DNA of 64,000 nucleotides from Morella rubra (GCA_003952965.2 CM025855.1:33371014-33435013); one strand, 5' to 3'. Shown: positions 25,591 through 39,512, counted from the stretch's first letter. The notes: a model not told the origin generated them from the sequence alone. Program-made: numbers and translations.

Positions 25591-26357
25591 CTCAGATTCC
25601 ATCAGTCTTTTGCCGCCTTCTTAGATCTTTTGTACTTTATTAACAGCAGGAAAGATTTCCCTCATACTCTGCATCCTGAACTCTGCTTTCTACGTTGTAT
25701 TTTCCTGAATACTTTTTTTCATACTACTGAAACTTGCTATTGGCTGAGGGAAACAGAGTTGGGGAGAGCAGAGAATGCACATGAACCTTCAGCTAAGATA
25801 AGAAGGTGTGATAATGAAGTATCTCATCCAAGTTATACAATACAACTTATGAGGTGGTCTGCATATTGTATAGCTTGAGAGGGGAATAAACATTAATTGC
25901 TTTTCCTTTTCAATGAAATATACGACACAATGCCTAGGGTTGTGATATCCCACGTCCACAGATTGAAAACCACAAACCCCCAGCCTGTCTCTCTTGTGAG
26001 GCAACAAGTGCAGCCGCTAAAGATAGATACGCGGATCAGCATCCTTTGGCCCGTGATTCAAAGGATAAGAGCAACACACACACACTTCCAAGTCATAGCA
26101 AAAGAGGTTCCTTATCGGCTTATCCATCTACTCTGAATTAGGTGATAAGGAGTAGCTTTGAGACACAAATATAATCTGCATTCATGGCTCTTGGCTGGCT
26201 GATGGCCACTTGTTCTCCCTAATCCTCTCAAAGGGTAGACAGGCCCACTTTCTTTGGTACGTATGCAGTTTGCTTGACCCACCGGCTTAGGGGAGTAGAG
26301 ATTTCATTTTTCTTCATATTAAATATTAGACATATGAAACAAACTATTGAGATTAAG

Positions 26358-26547
26358 GTGGTGTTCGGCTGTGAAAATTTGGGGTATTGGGGTTGGTGAA
26401 AAAATAAAGAGAGAGATTATTAAAATTAATTTTTTATATTTATTTGGAGTGAAAAATGATGATTTGATGAGAGAGAGAGAGTTTTGAGGGTTATTTTGGG
26501 TAGAAATTTTGGGGGGTGGAAATTTTGGATGCCGAACACAATCTAAG
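26358..26547. mobile_element. MITE with an empty site in the other duplicate
   Basis: The termini are inverted: TGTTCGGCTGTGAAAAT at the left, and ATTTTGGATGCCGAACAC at the right in the opposite sense. Copy A reads GATTAAG, insertion, CTAAG, then TGATCATTATTGG. Copy B at 32975 reads GATTAAG directly followed by TGATCATTATTGA. That is an occupied site against an empty site. A 190-bp AT- and G-rich interior with no ORF. Confidence 0.75.
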
Positions 26548-26609
26548 TGATCATTATTGGTGTCAAACCTAAGTACTCAAAATTTCTGATTACTAACACC
26601 CCAAAAAGA

Positions 26610-27125
26610 AAGTGGGAAAATTTAAAAATCACTTCCTGGATTTTTATGAAATTTTAAAAACTGCCAAAGTTTCAAAAAGTGACAGATTATTGTTTAGGTA
26701 TAGGCTATGCTTATAAAATCACTCCCTTCGTCACATTTAAGTGCAGATTTCTAACTAAATTGATTATGTGGCACAATAAATGTCAATATATGGTCATCTA
26801 ATATGCCACGTGTCTTAAAAATAAATAAATAAAAGTTTAATATTTATTTATAATTTAATACTTAATATTTTTTGTTTTTTTTATTTAATTTATTGTTATA
26901 ATTATAATTTTTTTATAAAGGTTTAAGAAACACGACATGCTATATGATCATATATTGACACGGGCTACGTCATCGATTCCATTAGAAATTTGGACGAAAA
27001 TGTGATGGAATGGGTGATATTACAAGCATGGTTTAAATCCAAGTAATAATTTTTCCATTTTAGAAACTCAAGCATGTTTTTAAAATTCCATAAAAAATCA
27101 GGCAATGATTTTTAAATTTCCTAAA
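26610..27125. mobile_element. Foldback repeat in copy A
   Basis: The left arm (GGGAAAATTTAAAAATCACT, then GGATTTTTATG) returns inverted at the right end (near 27060-27120) as the complement of AAATTTAAAAATCATTGCC. The middle is AT-rich. Copy B keeps the left part (about 33040-33390) and lacks the right arm. A probable non-autonomous DNA element; no target duplication resolved. Confidence 0.5.
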
Positions 27126-28850
27126 AAAAACTTGGGATAAAATAATAATAATAATAATACAAGCAACACTAAATATTGTAGAACTCACATGTTGTGTCTT
27201 TTTCTCTCCCAATTGAACTATCCAACTCATGAAGAAAGTTGAAACTCTTGACCCTTAAAATTCACAGTTGATACGTGATGATGAATTTTATAAAACCTTT
27301 TTCACACATCCATCAACTATGAATTTGCATATAAGATGTTAAAGAATGGAGTCTGAATTTGTAGCAAGGACAAGTTTCAATTGCTCAAAACAAAAAGGGA
27401 CACTTCTAATAATTTCGTATGGTTATTTATTTTTTATTTTTTCTAAGCATCTCGTATGGTTATGATGGCATAGAAAAGGTTATAAGAAACTTTCAGGGCC
27501 ATAAATTGATTAAATTCAGCTGCAAATTTGGGTGTGATGGCCTGTTGCCGGGCTTGCCATCATATAATTTTGCCAAGCTATGGGCCTGTCGCACTTAATA
27601 GTGTGGAATCCATTGTATGGACTATCTCCTACGAGCTTGGGCCGAACTTTAGACCAATTCTTATTTTTTATTTCCCAAGATAAAAGATTAAAAGCAACCT
27701 AATTTATCATGATTTTAAAAAATAATTACGCATTATCTTTTTAAACTATCATCTTATTTGGAATTTGCTTAAAAAATTATCACTATGGACAGTTGAACCC
27801 TTCAAATTGTCACTTTTTTACAACGTAAATACTATACCTGTGCTTTTGGAGGGGTAATTTACGAGTAAAATTCTTACAAAAATAAAGAAAAATAACTAAT
27901 AGCAAATTGGAATTGAAAATTAACACCAATGTTACATCAAGTAAAATTAACGAGGTGAAACTGACTATGCAGTAAGGGGAAACTTCACTTTTGATCCTCA
28001 AATTATCAATTTGGTCATATTATTTTTTAAATTATCAAAATTCATCAATATGCGCAAATAAAATCCAGCCGTTAATATAATCGAAATGAATCTAAAATGG
28101 ATTACGTGACACAATCTTGACTGCTAGATTCTATCAAAGGAAGCATATTTAGTGGCAGAGTTAGAGATTAATATTTGGGGGCCTTCCTGTAACAATAATT
28201 TAATTTTCAAGATTTTTTATTTAATATAATTAAAGTATATATCATATAAAAACATTTATATAAGCTTATATTAAAAATTTAAGACATATAAGTCTTTTGC
28301 GGTAGTTATCAAGGTGGATCATAAATTATAAATAATAGTTTTTTTCTCTAAAACTTAAAATATATAATATTCAATGCTTTCTTCAAGTTATATTTGTAGA
28401 GAAATAGAAAGAAAATAGATAGAAACAAATGAGTGTTTGACGGTCTCAAAAAAGAAATAAAAGTACACGACATATTATGAGTTTCCTTGTTAAATATCTT
28501 GTCACAAGAAAAAAAAATTTGTCTAAAAATTTTAAATTTTCAAAGGAAATCATACTTTTTCAAGATTCAAGGTAAATTTTAAAATTTAGGTTAAATTGAA
28601 AATATCATATCTATGCTTTTAGACAATTTAGAATCGAGACCTCCTAATTTTTTAATTTTAACTTGTACAATCCTAACACTTAAATTCAAGATCCCACCCT
28701 ACTTTCCCTCTAATTATTACCATGCAACAAGCTTCCTTTAAGTCTTCATCTGCAAGCACAGTTTTACACCAATGATGAATTGCAAATCACAACTACTATT
28801 TTACTAAATTATAACTCTATTTTTAGTTTTTTTGTTACGGGTTGCAATGG

Positions 28851-29974
28851 ATGGACAACAAGTCGAAAATTGCAAGTGGTTAAGTATCATTTTTAAAAAA
28901 ATTCTTTGAGCATTAAGTGAGTGGATTATGTTTGAATTTTTAAATGACATGTCAGACATTCTGTCAATACACACGTTAGACATTTCTGCCAATTATTTGA
29001 TGAAAAGTGAGGTGGAGTCTTGAATTTAACAATAAGTATTACAGAGGATTTTTTTTTTTTAAAAAAAAAAAAATTAAGAACATAAGTCTCGATGCCAAAT
29101 AAAGGGCTAAAATAGTCTCTCAAGCTGGTAGGACCACCCTTTAGAGGCCACTACTCTCCTTTAATACTACATGTCTACAATTTTACTTCCCAAGTCCCTT
29201 TTTAGCAAGCCAGACAGTCAAAAATGATAAAGAAAAAATTTTGAGATATTTTTTTTAGGTGTTTATGTGAATGGTATGATCTACAGAAATGATATTTGAA
29301 AAAAAAAAGTTTTTAAAATTTATTTTCTTAGAGAATGTAAGAGTAAAAAAATATGTTTGAAGAAAATTTTTGTGAGAGAAGTTTCTATGGGTTTTTGTAA
29401 ATTTTTATTTTTTTATTTTGTGTTGTTTTTCACAGAAATTGATACCAATGATTAGATATAAAATTTTATTGAGATTGAAATATTTTGTGTGTGAAAAAAA
29501 ACATGTTTGGATTGAAAATATTTTTAAAATCATTAACCAAATATAGCCTAAAGCTTCTCCTTTGGAAGATTGGGAAGAAGATTATTCTAATTTAGGGTAA
29601 AGTCCCTGCCATGTACCTATATTTAACTAGGCTTTCATATGCCCTATGTGTCTGTCCAACAAGGAAACCATTGACAACATTTTCCTAGTTGCAATTTTGG
29701 AGGGTACTTTAGTGAGCCTTTCCATGTTCTGTTCACGTCAAGTATACTACTAATTAGGAAACGAATAAAATTATGGATTATCATGAACGAAAGAGAAATG
29801 GGATAGACATAGAGCATGAATCTCGTTGCTTTACCTCGAAATGAGCCCCTTACACCCTATCTTGCCATGATTAAATTTTTTTTTCAATTTATTGTCGGAA
29901 TTGAATAGTTCAATTTTAAAAAAGAAAACATATCATGCATTGATTGCAGTAAAGCGCACATATTCAGTAATTAA
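28851..29974. other. Spacer between the two duplicate blocks
   Basis: AT-rich, no gene. Contains an interspersed repeat at about 29225-29545. The stretch 29870-29965 resembles 34090-34215 inside copy B, so duplicate boundaries are not perfectly clean. Confidence 0.45.
29225..29545 (+). repeat. Interspersed repeat, first copy
   Basis: This stretch resembles the reverse complement of 43845-44200. Both contain a block meaning CACAGAAATTGATACCAATG / its diverged complement, a TTTTGTGAGAGAA block, and homopolymer-rich ends. No ORF and no resolved terminal structure. Probably a diverged DNA transposon or MITE family. Confidence 0.45.
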
Positions 29975-30575
29975 TAGGACTTTTGGTCTTCTATAATAGA
30001 ATATTTTGCTATAATTTCGGAGAAATATATTGTGTTGTGACCCCTTTTTGTTTTGAGGGGGGTGCTTATCCAATTTTTCAAAAGTTTACGTACACAACCA
30101 GAAGTTTTAGGAGGGGTCCATTTATCACTTCTCGGGTTGGGCCCATTACTTTCAAAAAGTTAAAGAACCTCACGTTCAAGCTATTCGGCGACCCACACCA
30201 TCGAGATCCCCTCGACATTTCAATGCGTAAAAGCAAATGCCTTTGGGGAAAGCAAAAAGCCACACACTTATGTCTCCGATAATACTTTGCTTGATGGCTG
30301 CAAAATCTTTTGGCTAAGTGGACGACGATGAGACTGCTACATCGGCTTGGTTTTGATCTGTTGCTTTCATGCAACATGGACTACTGATGGGAATCAATTG
30401 ACTTTCATAGTATGTGTGATGTATACCATGTAACACATGACGGGACGTCGTTTCAATAAGCTCAAAGGCCTAAAGGTAACGTGGAGGAATCAATTGACTT
30501 TCATAGTATGTGGGGGCAAAAGGGCAAAGCCAATATATGCTATGCATTCATGGGATTTATAACGTTGCTTATATT

Positions 30576-30615
<40 letters not shown>

Positions 30616-33600
30616 ATTTATTCCGAGCAAGGTCATCTAGAAGGCTTATCGTGTACAGTTTCAAGACTTCGATATCAACTTGGTCTCTATCATGACTCCA
30701 ATTAGCTTCGGTTTTGGGGCTCTGTACCAATAAGCCTTTCGCTTTTCAGTCAATTTTAGACATCAATGTACTTTTTAATTTCCAACAAGAGTCGCCTCAC
30801 GAGTCATCTTGTCAATAGTAGACAAGCAATTAGTAGATGTACATTTTTCATATTTTTAATTCATTTTTCTGATAATTTTTTGGTTAAATTAATAAAGGTC
30901 AAAGGAATCCGCAACTTATCCTAATTTTCTTGAGTGCAAATTAAGCTTCTAACAACTAATCCCATTTAGTAATCGCATGGAATCAATCATCCCCTCTATC
31001 GCGTAGTACCCACTTGCCCTTGTCCTCTTCATTTTCCTGGAAAATCCAGGCTTAAAATATATTCAGATCTTCATACATTGCGGAGGCAATGGGACCAGAG
31101 CGATCGGATGAGGCAGACAAAAACAGTGGATTGGAGTTAATTCGTCAAGAGGTTATCCGTAGACAGTGACATAATCAATTGACTTCACCATTATCTTAGG
31201 TAGCATTAGGTTTGCCAATTGAAGTCTGAACGAACTTTCTGTTCTAATTTCTTTGTTGAACATCATGTGACCTATTGCATTAGTTTGATAATTTGTTGGC
31301 TAAATGTCCTAAATCACTCCCTACTTAACCCAAAATAAATAAGAAATCTTAAACCTCTCAATCCTTGTGTTCAGATATTTTCAGTTCAGATTTTGAAACA
31401 AGCTGCTGCATTTGTTATTTGTTCAACCACTCCCAACCTCCTCGCATTTCTCCAAAAGTCGAAAGTCCACAACTCGTTTTGGGCCTGACGTTGACAAAGA
31501 AATAAGTGCAAGTTAATTTATTGCGGTTCTAGAGATCTCCACCTACTGCTTCCTCAACCGAAGTGCATTATAATTTTCTCTTACAGAAGAAGTTGGCTCA
31601 GAACCGCCCTGTCCAACCAATATGCAATGGCAGGTTGCGTAGGGACCCAGACCCATGTCATAAATGTCCTCCGTCGCAAGTGGCATCAACGTCCCCATGC
31701 CTGTCTATTGACCCAGCTAACCGCTTCGCTCTAGTTGTTGTTGCGTAAATGTGTTGAGCCATTCATATAGACATGAGTAGCTTGCATTCCGCGTCTCCCT
31801 AAAACTTCGCTTTTATGGCCGAAGAGAAAAGAACATGTTCCCAACTTTTTTGTTTTTTTTTGTCTTATACGAACCAATTAACAAGCGAAGTATTTGATAA
31901 TTAGGAAAGGATTTGCCGGAAATTTCACGTGTGGTAATCTGAATTTCATTGAGAGAAAGAGCAAGGAAGAGAGAACTAAATTTTACCTTGTGACTTTATT
32001 GGATTGAATTAGATTTTATAAAAATTCGAGAAGTTTTGTACTTTAAATTCAAAGGGAAAATATCACTAATGCGCATCCTTAAATCGTTATATCGTTATAA
32101 ATAGTATCAAAGCTGTCCTAATAACTACGATGTGACTTAGTTCACCAATGAGAGATAGCAATAGCAATCTTGTGACTTGTCCCTGGGTTGTTACGCCACG
32201 GTCCACAATTGACTCAGATTCCGCCACTCTTTTGCCGCCTTCTTAGATCGTTTGTACTTTATTGACAGCAGGAAAGATTTCCCTCATGCTCTGCATCCCG
32301 AACTCTGCTTTTTGTATTTTTCTGAATACTTTTTGTCATACAACTGAAATTTGCGATTGGCTGAGGAGGGAAAACAGAGCGGGGAGAGCAGAGAATGCAC
32401 GTAATCCTTCAGCTAAGGCAAGAAGGTGTGTCAATGGAGTATCTCAACCAAGTTATACAATAAAACTCATGAGGTGGTCTGCATGTATAGCTAGAGAGGG
32501 GGATAAACATCAATTGCTTTTCCTTTTCAACGAAATATACGACACGATGCCCACGTCCACAGATTAAAAATCACAAACCCCCAGCCTGTGCGTGTTGTGA
32601 GGCAACAAGTGCAGCCGCTAAAGATAGATACGCCGTACGCGGATCAGCATCCTTTGGGCTGCCATTCAAAGGATAAGAGCAACACACACATACACTTCCA
32701 AGTCTTCATCCGTCCGAGTCATAGCAAAAGAGGTTCCTTATCGGCTTATCCATCTACTCTGAATTAGGTGATAAGGAGTAGCTTCGACACAACTATAATC
32801 TGCATACATGGCTCTTGGCTGGCCGATGGCTCCACTTGTTCTCCCTAATCCTCTCAAAGAGTAGACAGCCCCACTCTTGGGTACGTATGCAGTTTGCTTG
32901 ACCCACCGGCTTAGGGGAGTAGAGATTTTATTTTTCTTCATATTAAATATTAGACATATGAAACAAACTATTAAGATTAAGTGATCATTATTGATGTCAA
33001 ACCTAAGTACTTAAAATTTCTTATTACTAACCCCCAAAAAAGAAAGTGGGAAAATTTAAAAATTACTTTCTGGATTTTTATGAGATTTTAAAAAACTGCC
33101 CAAGTTTCTAGAAGTGACAAATTATTGTTTAGGTTTAGGCTATGTTTATAAAATCACTTCTGTCATCACATTTTAGTGCAGATTTCTAACTAAATTGATA
33201 ATGTGACACAACAAGTGTCAATATATGATCATGTGACATGCCACGGGTTTTAAAAATAAATATAAAAGTTAATATCTTTTTATGATTTAATATTTTTTAA
33301 TTTAATTAATTTTTATAATTATAATTTTTATTAAAATTTAAGACACACAACATGCTACGTGACCATATATTTTGGCTCGAGAGGTGCTATGTCAACAATT
33401 TTCTAACTTGTGTATCAAGTGTATATATAAATATGAGCAGAGAAGACAGAGTACGGGGGGTTAGAGCTTCGGGAGATGGTGAAGAGAAATAGAAGGGAGA
33501 GGCGTAACAGCCGAAGGCCATGATTGGATTGCTAGAATGTTGTTTCTCCGATCGATACCCAATGGCAGAATGAGATCCTGTTAATTCAATGTCAATTTCT

Positions 33601-35905
33601 TAATTTCCTGAATATCTTTCCACCCATTTGTACCCGCCCTCACCGCTGTTCAAGTACCTTTTTTTTTTTTTTTTTTTTTTTTCCTGATGAAAGCGCTGTT
33701 CAACTACTAAGCACAATTGAACCACAAATTCCAAATAAGCACAATTAACCACAAATTCCAAACCATAAAATCCCAAATATAGGACCGTTTGAAATAATTA
33801 ATTTTTCCCTGAAGGAAACTCCATCTATGAATAATTACAATCCTCCCTGCTGTCAATGACAATACAACAATAATAGCACTAAGATTAAATTTGTAAAATA
33901 CAATGATTTAAGTTTATGTCATGGTGTTTAAATTGAATATAAGGCATATAAACTCAAGAAAAATTTAAATATAATTGAGTACTCTCGATTGAATATGAAG
34001 AGTGAAGCATATTTATCTCCCTAAAATATGAAATTATTAGAGAAACTAACAAATAAATCAATTGAACCTAATTCTTTAGCATCAGAATGATGCTAACAAA
34101 TATGTAATTACAATTCGGATAAAGATCTTCTTCAATTTGCTGTCAGAATTGGATGGTAGAAAGAGATAGACATATCATACATTGAATGATGTAGAGTTCA
34201 CACTGTCTTGTAATTAATACAAACAATACTGAATGTCGTAGAACTCACATTATTGTATTTTTTTCTCTATCATGTGAACCATCTCACTCTTGCAGTAAAT
34301 TGGAGAGGCTCTTGATCCTTAAAATTTCAGATTGATACTTGAATATTTATTTTATAAACCTTTTTCAAACATCCATCAACTATAAATTTGCATATAAGAT
34401 GTTAAAAGAATGGATCGGAGTCTGAATTTGTAGCAAGGACAAGTTTCAATTGCTCGAAACAAAGAGCGACACTTCTCAATAATTCTTGTATGGTTTTTGC
34501 GGCATAGAGAAGGTTATAAGAAACTTTCAGGGCCATAAATTCAGCTGCAAATTTGGGCGTGATGGCCTGTGGCCGGGCTTGCCATCAAATAATTTCGCTA
34601 AGCTATGGGCCTGTCGCAACGTCTTAAGAGTTAAGAGTCTGGAAGCCATTGTCTGGACTATCTCGTACGAGCCTGGACCGAACTAATTTAGACCACTCCT
34701 TCTTAGCTTTTATTTCTCAAGATAAAAGCAACCTGACTTATCATGATTTTGAAAAATAATTACGCTTTATCTTTTTAAACTATCATATTATTTGGAATTT
34801 TCTTTAAAAATTATTGGTATGGACAGTTGAACCCTTCAAATTGTCACTTTTTTTACAATGTAAATACTATACCTGTGCTTTTGGAGGGGTAATTTACGAG
34901 TAAAATTCTTATAAAGAGGAAGAAAAATAACTAATATCAAATTGAAATTGAAATTAATTCCATTGTTACATCAAGTAAATTAAACGAGGTGAAAGTGACT
35001 ATGAAAAACTTCTTTTTTCATGCTTAAATTATCAAATTCATCACATTGCGCTGTCGAATTATCAAAATTCATTAATATCACTGATAAGATCCAGCCGTCA
35101 ATATAATTGAAATGAATCTAAAATGGGTTGCGTGACACAATCTTAACTATTGGATCCCTCATCAAATGGCGCATAATTCAGTGCGGAAACACTGTCAGAA
35201 ATTAATTATTAAACGGGGAGGACCGACAACTTCAAATAATAACAAAAAATAATTTTTTAAATTTCTATTTAATATATTTAAAAATTAATTATTAACTAAA
35301 TAAATTACTATATAAAAGTTACTCAATAAAAGTAATTAAGACATAATAATTATTCGTAAGTTACAAGTTAGTTACGTAGTATCAACGTGGATCATAAATT
35401 ATAAAATAATAGTTTTTTTCTCTAAAACTTAAAATATTATAATTCTTCAAGTTACAATTTGTAGAGAAATAGAAAGAAAATAGAAAGCAACATGAGTGTT
35501 TGCACGTCTCAAAAAGAAAAAAATAACCCAACATTATGAGTTTAATTGTTAAATAATCGTGTCACAAAAAAAAAATTGAACTAAACAAAATTTTCAAGAA
35601 AATCACAAGAATTAATTCACGAATTAACTAAATTTAAAATTAGGAATTAAAATTTACAAATACATAACCATACCAGCTTTTGGACAATTTAGAAATGTGC
35701 CTTCCTAGTTGTTTAATTTTAAAACTTGTACAACCCTAACTAATTAAATTCAGGACCCCACCTTACTTTCCCTCTGATTATTACCAGGCAACAAGCTTCC
35801 TTTACGTCTTTATTTACAAGTACCGTTATATACCAATGATGAATTGTAAATCTACTACTAACATTTTATGAAATTATAAATCTGTTTTTAGTTTCTTTTT
35901 TAGGG
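29975..35905. repeat. Segmental duplication, copy B
   Basis: About 5.9 kb, same orientation as copy A (22715-28850), separated from it by about 1.1 kb. Differences from copy A: a deletion junction at 30391 filled with 26 bases copied from 30487-30512; no MITE at 32975; loss of the right arm of the foldback repeat near 33390; and about 800 bases of unmatched sequence (33400-34210). An (AT)n run lies at about 30584-30610. No coding gene recognised. Confidence 0.8.
33644..33703 (-). mobile_element. Very short poly(A)-tailed insertion
   Basis: CGCTGTTCAA occurs at 33644-33653 and again at 33694-33703. Between them is a run of 24 T (poly-A on the minus strand) plus a few other bases. A direct repeat flanking a poly(A) tail is what target-primed reverse transcription leaves, so this may be an extremely truncated LINE or SINE insertion. 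The body is too short to assign to a family. Confidence 0.4.
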
Positions 35906-37784
35906 CTTGCAATGTAAAAATATAGAAAGAGAAGGAAAGATTATTAAAGAGAGAAAAGAATTAATTGCTCAAAGCCCACACTAAAGCGATTTGCCGCTTT
36001 CTTTAAAACCGATATTGCCCACCCACAGTTAATGTCGCACCAGATAAGTCAAATATCGTTTCGGATACATAGAGCCTGGATTTATAAGCGAAATACCACT
36101 CGTACAAAAATGTCGTAGACAAACTCGCACGAAAAATAATTACACTTCAAAACACATACATTAATGTATTCACCAACAGTTACAATCTTAATAAAAATGG
36201 AGGCAGTTAGCTTAAAACAACAAGCAACCAGATAGATATACTTCAAGTTAAATCCAAACAACGTGATAAATAAGCAGACTTTAAAAACCCTAAAGCTAAA
36301 AAATACGATGGACACATTTAATAATCCTGTGATTCAAATCATCCTATCAACGAGTTTTTAAATACCCATTGAAAGATAAAAAAACTCAACACATACCCAG
36401 AATTCTAACAATCATTACACAAATAAACCAATCCACGATTGAGACATTTACATTTCAAAACTAAAAATAAACATGCAAATCTCAACAAACTGCACAAAAA
36501 CCGCAATCAAAATACAACCCAAAACACAGACTCAGAAATCCTCGCACCCGATGCTTCACGTGTCTAATTGTGCCAAGTGCGCCTCATAGCGCCTGAACCC
36601 ACCTAAGCGCACTACCAAACCCATCAATGTATAAGAAAACCAAACACGGTCAACTGAAACATAATAATCAACATAAGCACCATAATTTCCACCACAAAGA
36701 ATACCACCCGAATCTACTTAACAATAACTCAACGATCCTAAACCAACATAAGTGAAAAGACTAGCACAAACACGAACACAAATAATTTAAGATTCAATAA
36801 AACACACAAGAATGACAACCTAAATACCTCACTTGTTTATGATAAAAGAAAACAATGGTACAAGAAATTATTAGTCCTTCGAGCCACAAGAAACAAAATA
36901 ATCTCGATCAATGGTTAATTAGTCCAAGAACGGGTACCCAAACTATGTTATTAGCCTAGAATGAATCCTAAGCGATAAGGTTATTAGCTCTGACCAACCA
37001 ACCTGCCATACGCCCCTACCAACGTGCCTAGACCATTTCCAAGGCTAAAAAGACATCCAAAAGCACTCAGAACTTCCAAAAAGACCAAAAATTTACTATA
37101 CTCACAACCTTCTAAACTGGAAAAATCGCCCAAGCACTAATCACCTAAGTGAATTTATTATAAACAAACTCTAAGGTGCATTACAAACCCTAAATAGACC
37201 CCACAATCAAATCACCATCTTTAGGAGTCAAATCCCGTCGATCAAGATAGAATCTGAACCAAGAGTCAAATATCACCACCAATGACCCCTAATAAACCAA
37301 AACTAAAAAAGGAAAGATAAAGCCATCTAAAACACTCGCGGAAGAAATGCAAACTGAATCTAGAAAGATCCAAATACAAAATTCCCCGATTTTTGCCAGA
37401 TTGTAGACGCCGAAGAGGTGCAAAAGTACTTCGGCCGAATGGTGCAGCCCCGAGTGCCAATAGTAACCATACCTATCCGCGAACCCAAGGTGACGCCCGA
37501 AGGTAGACAACATTCATTACTAATATATATTACATTCAAACAAAAGTAAAAAAAAACCAGAATGACATGGAGTAGATCAATTGACTCTATTACTAAGCAC
37601 CCATCTCCGAAGTCTTACCGTAAATTAACACCGACCTCTTAATCCAATGATATATTCTTGCAAGTGCTCCTTGGAAACGTTTGGCTTTAATCTTGTAATT
37701 GGGCACTAGGAGAGGTGCAAGAGGATCTTCCGCGGTCTGCTCAGCATTCATCTTCGGTCTATGCAAACATTTGTTGGGCTGTCT

Positions 37785-37880
37785 TGGTCGGTCAGTCTAC
37801 CTAGCCCCTGGTCGATCAGTCTTCCTGATCGGTCGGTCGGCCTACCTTGATGATCGAGAGCGCACTGGTCGATCACTAGC
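37785..37880. repeat. Short imperfect GGTCGRTC tandem-like repeats
   Basis: The motif GGTCGGTC / GGTCGATC appears about four times within 100 bases, spaced unevenly, in a GC-richer island of the skewed block. It may be part of an LTR or other retroelement control region. Function unknown. Confidence 0.4.
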
Positions 37881-39512
37881 GCCGCCTCTTGCCCCTCATC
37901 ATACTTACTACCAAGGTAAGTCCCGAAACCGAATGTCTTCACCGGGGATCATGTCACCCATGCCACGTGACGTGGGAGTTCCCATGTGGGACATTTTAAT
38001 AAACTCCCAATCCTAAAATATAATATATAATAATCATTATTTTGAAAACACTTTAACAATCCACACCCACCTAACAATTTTCACAAATACCCAGACCAAT
38101 AACAACTCAATTTGCATAAACTACAAAGTGTCTTGTGACTTAGAACCTTATAACTATTAGTGAAATAACATCAAAGACTATATTAGAAAAAGTATGAAAG
38201 ACAAGCTTAGACAAAATCACGATCAATCCTATCATACATCCAGCCGAGGATACCATAACATCAACATAAGAGAGTTTAAAGACAACCTATCCACAGAGAT
38301 CCAAGAAAAGTGCAAAAACAACAAATAAGACCTTGGCCGGCGTGGTTTGTATCACTTCATAGATAGCTTTAGAATAAAAACCACGAACATCTCATCAATA
38401 ACGAGGCAGGCACCCACCCCTAGACAAACACCAATAATAAAGGATAGCAAACTTATAGAGAATGTAAATCTGTAAATAACACACCTCCCAAATTGAACAC
38501 ATAACATTATCCAAAGAAACCTATTAAAAGAAAGCATAAGACACAACCCCTCAAGCTTCCTTACAAAGTACCAAGCACATATGCTTCCTTTTGGAACTAA
38601 GAGTCAAACATAAATAAATGCTTCGTCATCACACGCAGAACACTGTAACTTATGCTCATCCTAGAACCCAAAGCTTGAAACTTCAAAAATCTGGAATTGA
38701 CAAATAAACAATTCATTTAAGAAATGATATTAAAAAATCATTAGTTTAGCCCCATTCCTCTTGAATAAGTTTTCCACACCAAATCCCTGTTATATAATCC
38801 ACTTATAGTCAAAGGATCCGCCACACGATCTTTCAGAAGAAATCTGTCAAAGCCAGATAATAAGTACCATCCGCATCCCCGTGCAAATTATTGTCTTACA
38901 AGCTATGTCTCAGGCCAATATGGTCAACATAGATATATTCAACATATAATGACATTGCTAATCATGAGCTCGACAGATACCTGTAGCTTCGCTATCTCCA
39001 CACCGAATGCACTTGTCATAGACCATCAACAAGGTCTAGGCACCATAGCCATTCCAATCCCAACAAGTTATAAAAATTCATAATAAACCAACATTCCAAG
39101 TCCTCCCAAACCATACTCCCACTTTAGCCCCAAGCAACAACAACCGCCGAATCCATAGGCAACATACGATATGTAATATGAACCTGCCATTTGTTTCTAT
39201 CTCAACTCCCCAAATGAAAAATCGCAACCCACCAAACGCAAATAAGTGCCAAAATCCAACCACTTGTTGCAAATTTAGTGATCACATATTACATCATGAA
39301 ATCCAACAATGCATACAAGTAAACCAACATTATTATCACTACAAAGACCAGAGATAATCACCGCACTGTACATGAAATCCCATAAATCCATGATTCTTTT
39401 AAATAATGAAACAAGCAACTACGACTATATAACATTCCAATAAATATGCCCTGGTTTATTGGGCTTTCCTTCAATTTTCCCAGCAATAACGACAAACTAA
39501 AAACCCAAAATG

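Larger units (their letters stand above)
22715..28850. repeat. Segmental duplication, copy A
   Basis: About 6.1 kb similar in order and orientation to 29975-35905. Anchors seen in both copies include the block around AGAAATATATTGTGTTGTG at the start, GGGACGT with TCAAAGGCCTAAA, TTCCGAGCAAGGTCATCTAG, AACCGCCCT with CCAACCAATATGCAATGG, and GCTATGGGCCTGTCGCA. No long ORF is shared, so I call it non-coding. It carries one MITE (26358-26547) and about 640 bases (near 23118-23758) that copy B lacks. Confidence 0.8.

Noticed and set aside
26150..26290. Possible microRNA precursor in the conserved part of the segmental duplication
   Set aside because: I compared it by eye with well-known plant microRNAs and found no match, and I could not fold the sequence; no support for a precursor.
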